64,000 nt of DNA from SB11 sp943370295. Lineage in GTDB: Bacteria; Bacteroidota; Bacteroidia; UBA8524. A model generated the notes under the pieces. That model worked only from the letters and a program-made list of their open reading frames with translations. It searched no databases and had not been told where the DNA came from. Positions 51,568 to 59,827 of the stretch are shown piece by piece. The stretch lies in the NCBI GenBank assembly GCA_943370295.1, contig CALRQL020000002.1:310001-374000 (forward strand), read 5' to 3'. A program made the translations under genes and the position numbers. Numbering within the stretch: position 1 is the stretch's first letter; each line of letters starts with the position of its first letter.

Positions 51568-52191
51568 ATGAAACCAATAGCAGCAATTAGCTTGTTAGTT
51601 ATTTTGTTTGCAGCTTGCACAGGCAAACGCTACGGGCATTACGGCTATGTGAAGCGGGGAGAAGAGAAGGCTGCTTTAAAAACTAATCCTATCAGGAACC
51701 CCCATCTAAAACAACCTGAAAGTTTGGTGAGTAAAGGCATCTCTTTTTCAATACTGAGCAAAAAGGATACGTCTTTACCCAACGCTATCTTAATACCGGT
51801 AACTATGCTTTTAATAGTTAGAAATGAGTTAAGGGATAGAAGTTTCAAAGCCCGACCAAGTAAAACTACCATTAAAACAGCGGATGATAATGCACCCAAA
51901 CCCCACAAAAAAGCAGGACGAAGTTTGGGGTATGGCATAGTTGCTTATGTTGTAATATTGATACCTATTCTTGGAATTGCTTTTTCTATTGCGTTTGCAA
52001 TCATTGCGATTAGGCGGGGAATGGAGGCTTTACGAGAAATGGATGCAGAACCTGGAAAGTATAAAAACAGGGCGTCAGCTATAGCGGGGGTAGCTTTAGG
52101 TATAATATTTCTGTCCATACTCATTTTTGCAATTTTAATGTTGATGTTTTCCGCAGTAGGGTTCACCATTCCGTTTATCCCCTTTTTCTAA
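51568..52191 (+). CDS. Lipoprotein with DUF4190-like membrane segment
   Basis: About 207 residues from MKPIAAISLLVILFAAC, a clear lipobox. The middle is basic and low in complexity; residues about 130-200 hold two membrane helices around GIVAYVVILIPILGIAFSIAF and AIAGVALGIIFLSIL, which resemble DUF4190. Envelope protein of unknown function. Confidence 0.7.
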   Translation: MKPIAAISLLVILFAACTGKRYGHYGYVKRGEEKAALKTNPIRNPHLKQPESLVSKGISFSILSKKDTSLPNAILIPVTMLLIVRNELRDRSFKARPSKTTIKTADDNAPKPHKKAGRSLGYGIVAYVVILIPILGIAFSIAFAIIAIRRGMEALREMDAEPGKYKNRASAIAGVALGIIFLSILIFAILMLMFSAVGFTIPFIPFF

Positions 52192-52255
52192 GCAGAAAAA
52201 TCCCGCTAAGTATTTCTACCCGTGGGACTTTTATACTTAAAAAACGTTTATGATC

Positions 52256-53488
52256 TTATAAGCCTAGCAAAAATGCGCCGGGGTCTTTACCACCGGTTAA
52301 TAATTGCATTGGGTTTTCTAATTGTTGTTTTACACGCACCAAGAAACTAACCGATTCGCGACCGTCGATAATACGGTGGTCGTATGAAAGGGCAATGTAC
52401 ATCATCGGGCGGGCTACAATCTGTCCGTCAAGCACAATCGGGCGTTCAACAATGTTGTGCATACCCAAAATGGCCGATTGCGGAGGATTGATAATCGGGG
52501 TTGACATTAGCGAACCAAACACACCACCGTTTGTGATGGTGAAGGTTCCGCCTGTCATCTCTTCAATCGAAAGTTTATTATCACGGGCACGGGTTGCAAG
52601 ACGGGCAATATCCGCCTCAATCTCGGCAAACGTCATGGCCTCAGCATTACGTACCACAGGAACTACCAAACCTTTGGGAGCTGATACCGCGATAGAAACG
52701 TCGCAGAAATCATTGAATACAATTTCTTCGCCGTCGATTTGTGCATTTACCGAAGGAAATTCTTTCAATGCATTGCATACCGCCTTCACGAAGAACGACA
52801 TAAAGCCTAAGTTGATGCCGTGTGCCTCTTTAAACTTGTCTTTATGCTTAGCACGCAAATCCATAATCGGCTTCATGTTCACCTCATTAAAGGTAGTAAG
52901 CATGGCCGTTTCGTTTTTCACCGACACCAAACGTTTAGCAACTGCCTTGCGCAGGTTGGTCATTTTTTCACGGTGTTGGTTGCGGGTTTTTTCAGTATTG
53001 GTTACTACTTTCAATTCCGCACTCATGGCATCTGCTTTGGTAATACGGCCGTCTTTACCTGTACCTTTCACAGTAGCAGGGTCAACGCCTTTTTCCGAAA
53101 GTATTTTTTGCGCCGATGGAGAAGCAGTGCCCGAAGCATAAGTAGCATTGGTTTCTGCTGCTTTTTCTACAGGTTTGCTTTCAGCCTTAGGCTGTTCAGC
53201 TTTTTTCTCCTCTTTCTTTTCAGGGGCAGGAGCTGCGCCGGCAGGTTTAGCCGCCGATGTATCAATGCTGCCTATAATGGCACCAATTTCAATAGTATCA
53301 CCTTCGGCAGCGTTTATTTTCAATACACCTGCCGCCTCGGCATTCAATTCAAACGTTGCTTTATCACTCTCAAGCTCGCACAGCACTTCATCCATTTCCA
53401 CATAATCACCGTCTTTTTTCAACCAACTGGTAAGGGTAACTTCTGTTATCGATTCGCCTACGGTAGGTACTTTAATATCTAAAGCCAT
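52256..53488 (-). CDS. odhB: 2-oxoglutarate dehydrogenase E2 (dihydrolipoyl succinyltransferase)
   Basis: A 410-residue E2 core of the TCA-cycle 2-oxoglutarate dehydrogenase. The lipoyl domain holds the lipoyl-lysine in ELESDKATFEL; a Pro/Ala/Lys hinge follows; the E3-binding domain is SPSAQKILSEKGVDPATV; the catalytic domain has GGTFTITNGGVFGSLMSTPI and ends ALSYDHRIIDGRESVSFL with the active-site His and Asp. Succinyl specificity fits the FMSFFVKA/PSVNAQIDGEEIV variants. The E1 gene (sucA) is not adjacent on this side. Also called sucB. Confidence 0.95.
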   Translation of the reverse strand: MALDIKVPTVGESITEVTLTSWLKKDGDYVEMDEVLCELESDKATFELNAEAAGVLKINAAEGDTIEIGAIIGSIDTSAAKPAGAAPAPEKKEEKKAEQPKAESKPVEKAAETNATYASGTASPSAQKILSEKGVDPATVKGTGKDGRITKADAMSAELKVVTNTEKTRNQHREKMTNLRKAVAKRLVSVKNETAMLTTFNEVNMKPIMDLRAKHKDKFKEAHGINLGFMSFFVKAVCNALKEFPSVNAQIDGEEIVFNDFCDVSIAVSAPKGLVVPVVRNAEAMTFAEIEADIARLATRARDNKLSIEEMTGGTFTITNGGVFGSLMSTPIINPPQSAILGMHNIVERPIVLDGQIVARPMMYIALSYDHRIIDGRESVSFLVRVKQQLENPMQLLTGGKDPGAFLLGL

Positions 53489-53652
53489 CGGGGTTATTTT
53501 AAATTTTGTGCGAAATTAGGGAATTACGTTCAAAAATGATGTGTTTGTTAAGTGTGAGTTTGCAAATAAGCGGAGCTTTTAAGCAGAATTTTAATCACAA
53601 AGGCCAAGTATTTGCCGTTTCATTGGGACGGGTTGAAACCCATCCCTGTTAC

Positions 53653-53696
53653 AATTACGGTATTGTGAGGACTTAAGTCCTCACAATACCGTAATT
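53653..53696. repeat. Palindrome family 1, copy P6
   Basis: A perfect 44-bp palindrome with AATTAC ends; middle arm GGTATTGTGA flanking GGACTTAAGTCC. Confidence 0.92.
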
Positions 53697-53908
53697 TCGA
53701 TAGCGTAGGATTTTAAGCCAACGACATCAAATCTGCTCCGACAAACACCAAATAAAAAAGCGCAAAAACACTTAGTGTCTTTGCGCCTTCGTAGCATATA
53801 AAAGCGTTTGGATTAACGCATCATAAAGTCATCAGCGTAGTAGGTCATAAAAATGTACTACAAATGTTAACAACTTCATTGGGACGGGTTGAAACCCATT
53901 CCTGTTAC

Positions 53909-53952
53909 AATTACATTGTGGTGAGGACTTAAGTTCTCACCATAACGTAATT
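53909..53952. repeat. Palindrome family 1, copy P7 (decayed)
   Basis: Same site as P6 and P8 in the next unit, with three unpaired positions, so the inverted symmetry is being lost. Confidence 0.85.
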
Positions 53953-54163
53953 GCGATAGCGTAGGATTTTAATCCTACGACATCAAATCAGCTCCGACAA
54001 ACACCAAATAAAAAGCGCAAAAACACTTAGTGTCTTTGCGCCTTGGTAGCATATTAAGGCGTTAGGGTTAACGCATCATAAAATTATCAGCGTAATAGGT
54101 CATAAAAATGTACTACAAATGTTAACAATTTCATTGGGACGGGTTGAAACCCATTCCTGTTAC

Positions 54164-54207
54164 AATTACATTGTGGTGAGGACTTAAGTCCTCACCACAA
54201 TGTAATT
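54164..54207. repeat. Palindrome family 1, copy P8
   Basis: A perfect 44-bp palindrome; middle arm ATTGTGGTGA. Compared with P6 the arm differs at several positions and every change is matched on the other side. Confidence 0.92.
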
Positions 54208-54327
54208 TCGATAGCGTAGGATTTTAATACTACGACATCAAATCAGCTCCTCTCATACAATCACCAAATAAAAAGCGCAAAAACACTTAGTGTCTTTGCG
54301 CCTTAGTAGCATATAGAAGCGTTAGGG

Positions 54328-54441
54328 TTAACGCATCATAAAATCATCAGCGTAGTAAGTCATAAAAATGTACAGGCCAAGTATCACCAATACATTTACC
54401 ACACCGATGATAATAAACATCAACGTTTTTTTCTTTTTCAT
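54328..54441 (-). CDS. 37-residue small membrane protein coupled to paaA
   Basis: A 37-codon frame, too short for most gene finders: MKKKKTLMF then a hydrophobic helix (IIIGVVNVLVILGLYIF) and a polar tail (YYADDFMMR). The ATG shares a base with the paaA stop codon (TAATG), a common coupling in this window. It has a Lys-rich cytosolic N-terminus and one membrane span. The last codons (from FMTYYADDFMMR) recur, out of context, in the two upstream repeat units. No homologue is known to me; a real small gene is likely but unproven. Confidence 0.6.
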   Translation of the reverse strand: MKKKKTLMFIIIGVVNVLVILGLYIFMTYYADDFMMR

Positions 54442-55421
54442 TACGAAAGCGGTGCTACGTATTGTGCGTCAGCATTGGCAAGTGCTGCGCGTACCCAACG
54501 ACCTTTTTCTTCGGCTGTGCGGCGCACGGCAAGACGCTCTTTGTTGCAAGGACCGTCGCCGTTGATTACACGTTTAAATTCTTCCCAATCGGGTTCAGTA
54601 TAATCCCATTTGCCGGTTTCCTCGTTTTTGCGCAACAAGGGGTCGGGTATCACCAAGCCCAAGTCCCAAATTTTTGGAACGTACATGTTTAAGAATTGCT
54701 GGCGCATATCATCGTTAGTAGCCATTTTCACTTTCCACTTCATCAGCTTCTCGGTATGCACCGAAATTTTATCCGATGGCCCAAAGAAGTGCATCAACGG
54801 AGGCCACCAACGGGTAAGGGCTTCTTGCACCATTTGGCGTTGGGTTTTGGTACCGGTAGCCAAATACACCACGTTATCGTGTCCGTATTTCAAGTGAAAC
54901 GACTCTTCGGCACAAATCCTGTCCAAAGCACGGCAATAAGGGCCGTAAGAACCTTTAGAGTTCGCTACTTGGTTAATAATCGCACCTGCATCCACCAACC
55001 ATGCTATTACGGCACTATCCGCCCAAGTAAGCGCGGGATAGTTAAATATGTTTGAGTATTTTGATTTACCGTTAATAAGGTCATTAATCATGTCCTCGCG
55101 GCTTTTACCAAGCGTTTCGGCAGCACTGTACAATAACTGTGCGTGGCCTACCTCGTCTTGCACCTTAGCCATCAACGCCAATTTACGGCGGAAGCCCGGT
55201 GCGCGGGTGATCCAAGTACCTTCGGGCAGCGCACCAATAATTTCTGAGTGGGCGTGCTGTTCAATCATACGAATTAGTTGCTTACGGTATTCAGTAGGCA
55301 TCCAATCCTTTGGTTCAATCTTTTCGCCGCGTTCAATACGGGCTTCAAACTCTGCCATTAACTCGGGGTTATCCTCGTTGGCAAACTTGTCGTTAGGGTC
55401 AATATATGCGCTTCCGTACAT
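54441..55421 (-). CDS. paaA: Phenylacetyl-CoA epoxidase subunit PaaA (orphan)
   Basis: A 326-residue ferritin-like di-iron oxygenase subunit. The iron-binding ExxH pairs are visible in AKVQDEVGHAQLLYSAAE and ICAEESFHLKYGHDN, with RWWPPLMHFFGPSDK near the C-terminus. PaaA with PaaB, C and E epoxidises the phenylacetyl-CoA ring. In this window there are no paaB-E genes; only a 37-codon frame follows before odhB. A TetR regulator lies just upstream on the same strand. Either the remaining subunits are elsewhere or this is a stand-alone relative. Confidence 0.92.
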   Translation of the reverse strand: MYGSAYIDPNDKFANEDNPELMAEFEARIERGEKIEPKDWMPTEYRKQLIRMIEQHAHSEIIGALPEGTWITRAPGFRRKLALMAKVQDEVGHAQLLYSAAETLGKSREDMINDLINGKSKYSNIFNYPALTWADSAVIAWLVDAGAIINQVANSKGSYGPYCRALDRICAEESFHLKYGHDNVVYLATGTKTQRQMVQEALTRWWPPLMHFFGPSDKISVHTEKLMKWKVKMATNDDMRQQFLNMYVPKIWDLGLVIPDPLLRKNEETGKWDYTEPDWEEFKRVINGDGPCNKERLAVRRTAEEKGRWVRAALANADAQYVAPLS

Positions 55422-55481
55422 AGCTTGGTTATTTGTTATTAATTAAATACTTATATCGTGTCTTCTCAATTTGAAATTGAT

Positions 55482-56075
55482 TTAGTAAGGTTTGGGTTTA
55501 CTAAGCCCCATTAAAACAAAATCACTCAATTTAGTTGCAATCTGCTCAGGGGTCATTTCTCCCGTAGGCTTATACCACTCAGTAATCCAGTTTAGCGATG
55601 AGAGTATGTTTAGCACGGCAAATTTTTTATCTACCTCTTTAAACAAATTTTCGTCCTCACCGTTTCGTAAAATTACCGTAAATTCTTTCTCGTATTTATC
55701 GCGCAGGGCAATAAACGCCGGGCGGTTGTCGCCAGTAAGGTATTTCCACTCATGTAAAAACACCGTTGAGCGTGTAAGGTTTGCCGTCAAAATCTCAATG
55801 TGGTTTTGTATGGCCATCCTCAATTTTTTTTCGGCATCAAAGTAGATGTCGTTCACCTCATCAATCGCTCTGATGAACAAGTGAGCCATATCAAAGCAAA
55901 TGGAGTGCAGTATTTCTTCTTTCCCGCTGATGTGGTTGTAAAGGCTGGCGGCCTCAATACCCATTTTTTCAGCGATGTCGCGCATACTGGTAGCCATGTA
56001 GCCCCGCTCGCTAAAAAGTTTGGCGGCGGTTTCGGTGATTTGTTCTTTGCGTGAAATTCCGTTACTGTTGGGCAT
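55482..56075 (-). CDS. TetR/AcrR-family transcriptional regulator
   Basis: A 197-residue repressor. The HTH is RKEQITETAAKLFSERGYMA with MRDIAEKMGIEAASLYNHIS (about residues 9-50), and the rest is a helical ligand domain with KILHSICFDM-like start. Its promoter is overlapped by a palindrome resembling the PaaR operator, and it precedes paaA by 60 bp, so it is a candidate phenylacetyl-CoA-responsive repressor (PaaR-like). Control of fatty-acid genes is the alternative. Confidence 0.88.
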   Translation of the reverse strand: MPNSNGISRKEQITETAAKLFSERGYMATSMRDIAEKMGIEAASLYNHISGKEEILHSICFDMAHLFIRAIDEVNDIYFDAEKKLRMAIQNHIEILTANLTRSTVFLHEWKYLTGDNRPAFIALRDKYEKEFTVILRNGEDENLFKEVDKKFAVLNILSSLNWITEWYKPTGEMTPEQIATKLSDFVLMGLSKPKPY

Positions 56076-56076
56076 A

Positions 56077-56092
56077 ACTAACGTATGTTAGT
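56077..56092. promoter_or_regulatory. Palindromic operator before TetR gene
   Basis: ACTAAC-GTAT-GTTAGT, arms of 6 bp. The inner part CTAACGTATGTTAG fits the Thermus PaaR consensus CNAACGNNCGTTNG at all fixed positions but one. It lies between the -7 box and the ATG, where a bound repressor would block transcription of its own gene. Confidence 0.65.
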
Positions 56093-56100
56093 CAAAGGTA
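56093..56100 (-). promoter_or_regulatory. Minus-7 promoter box of TetR gene
   Basis: TACCTTTG on the minus strand, an exact TAnnTTTG match, directly against the operator palindrome and 17 nt before the ATG. Confidence 0.6.
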
Positions 56101-56147
56101 GAGATAGACAAGGATAAAATCAAGTTTTTTTAATAACACCCTATAAA

Positions 56148-56864
56148 TCAACCCCCAAACAATACAAAAACAGCCGGTTTTTTGTGGTAATCAGGGGTGT
56201 TTTTCAGCCATTTATCAATGGATTGAGAAACGATAGACTCATCGGGAAGGGTTAGGTTGCAGGCAACGCACAACATGGTTTGCGGTGAGCAGTGCTTCAT
56301 AATATCAGCCAGTAGCGGGTTGTTGCGGTACGGAGTTTCGATAAATACCTGTGTTTGTTTGCGTTCGCGCGATTCTTTTTCCAAGAACTTCAGTTTCTTA
56401 GCCCTTTCGGCAGCATCAATGGGCAAGTACCCGTGAAAAGCAAAACTTTGCCCGTTGAACCCCGAAGCCATTATCGCCAACAATATCGACGAAGGTCCTA
56501 CAAAGGGTACAACCTGTATTCCTTTTTTGTGAGCCACTTTTACTACCTCGGCACCCGGGTCGGCAACGCAAGGCACCCCCGCATCGGATAACAAGCCTAT
56601 GCTTCCGCCACCTTCCGCATTTTTAAGGTAAGTGTTTATGCTGTGTTGCGGATTGTGTTTATCCAGCACATGAATGGTAAGCTGGTTTTGCGGAGTGCTT
56701 ATTTGCAGTCCTTTTAGGCAAGCACGGGCGTTTTTTTCGTTCTCAACAATAAACTCGGTGAGGGTGCGTATAACTGCCAACTGTGCATCAGGGACCAAAA
56801 GAGGACTTTCGGCAGGTTCTCCTAAAAAATTAGGGATTAGGTATAAGGTTCCTTTGGTACTCAT
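56148..56864 (-). CDS. SAM-dependent methyltransferase, RsmI/tetrapyrrole-methylase family
   Basis: A 238-residue protein of the tetrapyrrole methylase fold. IGLLSDAGVPCVADPGAEVV and VVPFVGPSSILLAIMASGF match the RsmI signature, and GTLYLIPNFLGE replaces the usual start GxLYxVATPIGN. RsmI makes 2'-O-methyl C1402 in 16S rRNA. The altered start and short length (RsmI about 280) suggest a Bacteroidota paralogue of unknown substrate. It is coupled to the flippase gene by an ATGA overlap. Confidence 0.82.
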   Translation of the reverse strand: MSTKGTLYLIPNFLGEPAESPLLVPDAQLAVIRTLTEFIVENEKNARACLKGLQISTPQNQLTIHVLDKHNPQHSINTYLKNAEGGGSIGLLSDAGVPCVADPGAEVVKVAHKKGIQVVPFVGPSSILLAIMASGFNGQSFAFHGYLPIDAAERAKKLKFLEKESRERKQTQVFIETPYRNNPLLADIMKHCSPQTMLCVACNLTLPDESIVSQSIDKWLKNTPDYHKKPAVFVLFGG

Positions 56865-58351
56865 TGTTTAATTCCGACTTTTTGTAAGCCTTTGGCAAGT
56901 ATTTCTTTAAAGTAGGGCGATACATTAAACCATAAACTTAAGCCCACAAACGAAGCTATAATAAGCAGTGAGCGGATGGCTGTATCTATAAAGGCGTTGC
57001 CCATGTAAGGGATAATGTATGAAATGCCCATGGCTATGCCCATAATCACTACCGGTAATATTGATTTTTTAGTAAAGGGCGATAACTTAGTTTTTAGGTA
57101 GAGGAAGAAAAAGATGGAGAACTGGTATAGGAAAATATTGAGCGCTTTTGCAATGGAAGCACCTAAAATACCCATTTTAGGTATTAGCCAGGCATTGGTG
57201 CCCAATGAAATAGCCCCTACTCCCAAAACAACATAAAACCCAAATTTATAGTGTTTGGATAGCCCTAATATGGTACCGTTGAGTGAGGTAACCATATTAA
57301 ACAGTTGACCAATACCAATAAACAACAGGCAATATTTACCTGAGTTAAATTTATCTCCATTAGGCATAATATTGTAGATGTTATCAATATTGCACCAAAG
57401 CAGCGTAAATAAAAGGCATGCAATACTTAGTTGCGCTATTGATGAGCTTTTGTATAGTTTATCTACCTCTTGATAGTTTTCATCACGCATGTGGTTAGCC
57501 ACAATCGGGGCACTAATTTGCCCCAAGCTGCGCCCCGGCAACTCAATCATCGATGTCATCAGCACAGCCGTAAGATAAATACCGTTATTTGTATCACCAT
57601 TGGGGCTGGCACCAATCATAAAAATATCGATGTAATTAACCAACATGCCCCCAATACCACCTAAAAGTAAGTAACCATTAAATACAGCCATTTGCTTTGG
57701 CAAACCCGGTTCGGTAAAGGTTACAGGAGTAAAAAACAGTTGTTTTAATTGTTTTAAATAAACAAGAAGCAGTATTGCAACTACAACATAGATTAAAACG
57801 AATATCCAAGCAAACAACCCAAAAGTAACAGAACCGTAGAAGTATAAAACGGCCAATCCAATGATAACGATTCGTACAAATACCTCTTTTAGTATTTTGG
57901 GTACTACTATTCTAAGGTTAGCACTTGAGTAGGTTTCATAGATAGTTACAAACATCATCCCGAAGGCAATAGGGACAATTAAATATGAATAGCTTGAAAG
58001 CAGGGGAGAGTCTTCTTTGTAAATATTTATAAATGTGTCTTCAAAAAGATAAAACAATAGTGTGAAGAGAGTTATACCTATTAATGGAACAACGCTGATT
58101 AAAGTTAGGAACCCGTTATGCCCTTTTTTATCATTTTGAAAGTATGGAAAAAACTTAAATACCGATGATTGTATGCCAAGCGAAGTAAAAGAAGAGATAA
58201 GCACGCCCAGTTCTGCCAATACTCTCAAAAGGCCCACCTCGTTTGGAGAAAAGCAAAGTGGAAAAATGACTAAGTTTAACAGAAAAGCTAATAAAACCCC
58301 TACATAAACAACAACGGTACCTTTTATACTTTGCCTAATTACTATGCCCAT
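56861..58351 (-). CDS. Polysaccharide flippase (Wzx/MATE superfamily)
   Basis: About 496 residues from MGIVIRQSIKGTVVVYVG, with 12-14 membrane helices; the longer frame (19 codons) lacks a fitting start. The N-terminal pattern and the repeated LGxxGA(S)IAKALNI region fit PST/Wzx transporters that flip lipid-linked oligosaccharides. Together with the divergent FkbM genes and a GT11 enzyme 5 kb on, it belongs to a surface-glycan locus. The RsmI-like gene follows with a 4-bp overlap. Confidence 0.88.
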   Translation of the reverse strand: MGIVIRQSIKGTVVVYVGVLLAFLLNLVIFPLCFSPNEVGLLRVLAELGVLISSFTSLGIQSSVFKFFPYFQNDKKGHNGFLTLISVVPLIGITLFTLLFYLFEDTFINIYKEDSPLLSSYSYLIVPIAFGMMFVTIYETYSSANLRIVVPKILKEVFVRIVIIGLAVLYFYGSVTFGLFAWIFVLIYVVVAILLLVYLKQLKQLFFTPVTFTEPGLPKQMAVFNGYLLLGGIGGMLVNYIDIFMIGASPNGDTNNGIYLTAVLMTSMIELPGRSLGQISAPIVANHMRDENYQEVDKLYKSSSIAQLSIACLLFTLLWCNIDNIYNIMPNGDKFNSGKYCLLFIGIGQLFNMVTSLNGTILGLSKHYKFGFYVVLGVGAISLGTNAWLIPKMGILGASIAKALNIFLYQFSIFFFLYLKTKLSPFTKKSILPVVIMGIAMGISYIIPYMGNAFIDTAIRSLLIIASFVGLSLWFNVSPYFKEILAKGLQKVGIKQ

Positions 58352-58397
58352 TTGTATCTGCAAAGTAAGTTTAAAAAAACTATATGGTGTAAACGCA

Positions 58398-58405
58398 TAA
58401 ATTTG
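58398..58405 (+). promoter_or_regulatory. Minus-7 promoter box of FkbM genes
   Basis: TAAATTTG, matching TAnnTTTG, 12 nt before the ATG of the first FkbM gene, within the gap shared with the divergent flippase. Confidence 0.55.
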
Positions 58406-58417
58406 CAATCAACTGAA

Positions 58418-59128
58418 ATGATTAAGAAAGTATATAATAAAATACGAAAGATAATTGGTACAGCATATATCAATAAATCGTATGCACAGTGTGGTGAAGA
58501 CCTTTTAATAAGTTTTTTAGCTGAAAAATTCGGATGGAAGACGTTTAGTTATTTGGATATTGGCACAAATCACCCGAAGAAGTTTAATAATACATATCTG
58601 TTTTATAAAAGAGGAAGTAGAGGCGTGTGTGTAGAACCTGATCCTTCTTTAATCAATATCATAAAGTCTGCAAGACCAGGCGATACTTGTGTTAATGTGG
58701 GTTTATCAGCAGGTGAAGATGCTATGGCTGATTTTTACGTGATGACTGTTAATACGCTTAATACTTTTTCGAAAGAGGATGCAGAAAAGCTGGATAAGGA
58801 AGGTGTTTATAAAATTAAAGAGGTAATAAAAGTGCCGTTAAAAAGCATAAATACAATACTTTCAGATAATTTTAAAGGCAAATCACCTAACCTTATCTCA
58901 TTAGATGTAGAGGGGTGGAACGAGGAAATTATCAGAAGTTTGGATTTTGATAAATACAGACCTGAATTATTATGTGTTGAAACCATAACATTTGCAACGG
59001 ATAACACCGAACAAAAAATAGACTCCATAATTGAGTATGTGAAGGGTAAAGGATATTTTGTGTACGCAGATACATTTATCAATACAATTTTCATTGACAA
59101 GAAGTTTTGGGATACATTAAAGAACTAA
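58418..59128 (+). CDS. FkbM-family methyltransferase 1
   Basis: A 236-residue methyltransferase from MIKKVYNKIRKII; the upstream 29-codon extension overlaps the flippase start and is unlikely. The AdoMet motif YLDIGTNHPKKFNNTYLFY, then GVCVEPDPSLINII and PNLISLDVEGWNEEIIRSL are FkbM landmarks. Such enzymes O-methylate sugars of surface glycans. It is followed at 6 bp by a second FkbM gene. Confidence 0.88.
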   Translation: MIKKVYNKIRKIIGTAYINKSYAQCGEDLLISFLAEKFGWKTFSYLDIGTNHPKKFNNTYLFYKRGSRGVCVEPDPSLINIIKSARPGDTCVNVGLSAGEDAMADFYVMTVNTLNTFSKEDAEKLDKEGVYKIKEVIKVPLKSINTILSDNFKGKSPNLISLDVEGWNEEIIRSLDFDKYRPELLCVETITFATDNTEQKIDSIIEYVKGKGYFVYADTFINTIFIDKKFWDTLKN

Positions 59129-59134
59129 AAAAAC

Positions 59135-59821
59135 ATGTTGAAATTTATAGCCGGAGGTATTCGTTTTGGCGCAAAAGTGATAGATAAAGTTGGACGCATT
59201 ATATATACCGATACACCAAGTAAACGTGTTAAAATATGGTATGCCGACCCTAAAAACAGGTTTTATAAAACAGATTTCGATATTAATAGTAGTGCTGTAG
59301 TCTTTGACTTAGGTGGTTTTGAGGGACAATGGGCTAGCGATATATATAGTCGTTTTAATTGTGAGATTAATGTTTTTGAACCCGTACCCCAATATGCAGA
59401 TGAGATAAAAGAACGATTTAAGCAGAATTCAAAAATCAAAGTTTATCCGTATGGATTGTTTAATAAAAACATGAAAACGGCCATTGCTATTCAGGGTGAG
59501 GGCTCATCAACATTAAATAAAAGAGAGGATAGCAGCAAAACTGAGATAGAGCTGGTACGGTTTATTGATTTTGTAAAAGATAATTCCATCAATGCTATTG
59601 ATTTAATGAAAATCAACATTGAAGGCGCTGAGTATGATTTGCTGGATGATATTATAGATAATGGTTATTTACCCAATATTGATAATCTTATTATACAGTT
59701 TCACGATTTCTTCCCTGATTCAAAAGAAAGGATGGAACGTATTCACCAAAAACTAAAACAAACTCATGAAAGAACATTCTTTCATGAGTTTGTTTGGGAA
59801 GGCTGGAAGCGTAAACGCTAA
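59135..59821 (+). CDS. FkbM-family methyltransferase 2
   Basis: A 228-residue methyltransferase. VFDLGGFEGQWASDIYSRF is the AdoMet loop, INVFEPVPQYADEI the second motif and LMKINIEGAEYDLLDD the catalytic block. It shares no long identity with the preceding gene, so the pair arose by recruitment rather than recent duplication. It converges on the LamG gene six bases away. Confidence 0.88.
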   Translation: MLKFIAGGIRFGAKVIDKVGRIIYTDTPSKRVKIWYADPKNRFYKTDFDINSSAVVFDLGGFEGQWASDIYSRFNCEINVFEPVPQYADEIKERFKQNSKIKVYPYGLFNKNMKTAIAIQGEGSSTLNKREDSSKTEIELVRFIDFVKDNSINAIDLMKINIEGAEYDLLDDIIDNGYLPNIDNLIIQFHDFFPDSKERMERIHQKLKQTHERTFFHEFVWEGWKRKR

Positions 59822-59827
59822 CCTTAT

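Larger units (their letters stand above)
53489..54327. repeat. Threefold tandem array between odhB and paaA
   Basis: Three units of about 250 bp. Each has hairpin GACGGGTTGAAACCCATTC, a 44-bp family 1 palindrome, hairpin GTAGGATTTTAATCCTAC, a GCGCAAAAACAC/GTGTCTTTGCGC hairpin, and then the last ~45 bp of the small gene at 54328. In the first two units the tail is followed by TACAAATGTTAACAA; only the third continues into the complete small gene. The array grew by tandem duplication of the 3' end of that gene plus the palindrome block. Confidence 0.88.

Noticed and set aside
52395..53141. Large plus-strand frame opposite odhB
   Set aside because: A shadow of a well-supported E2 gene on the opposite strand; no start context or recognisable motif.
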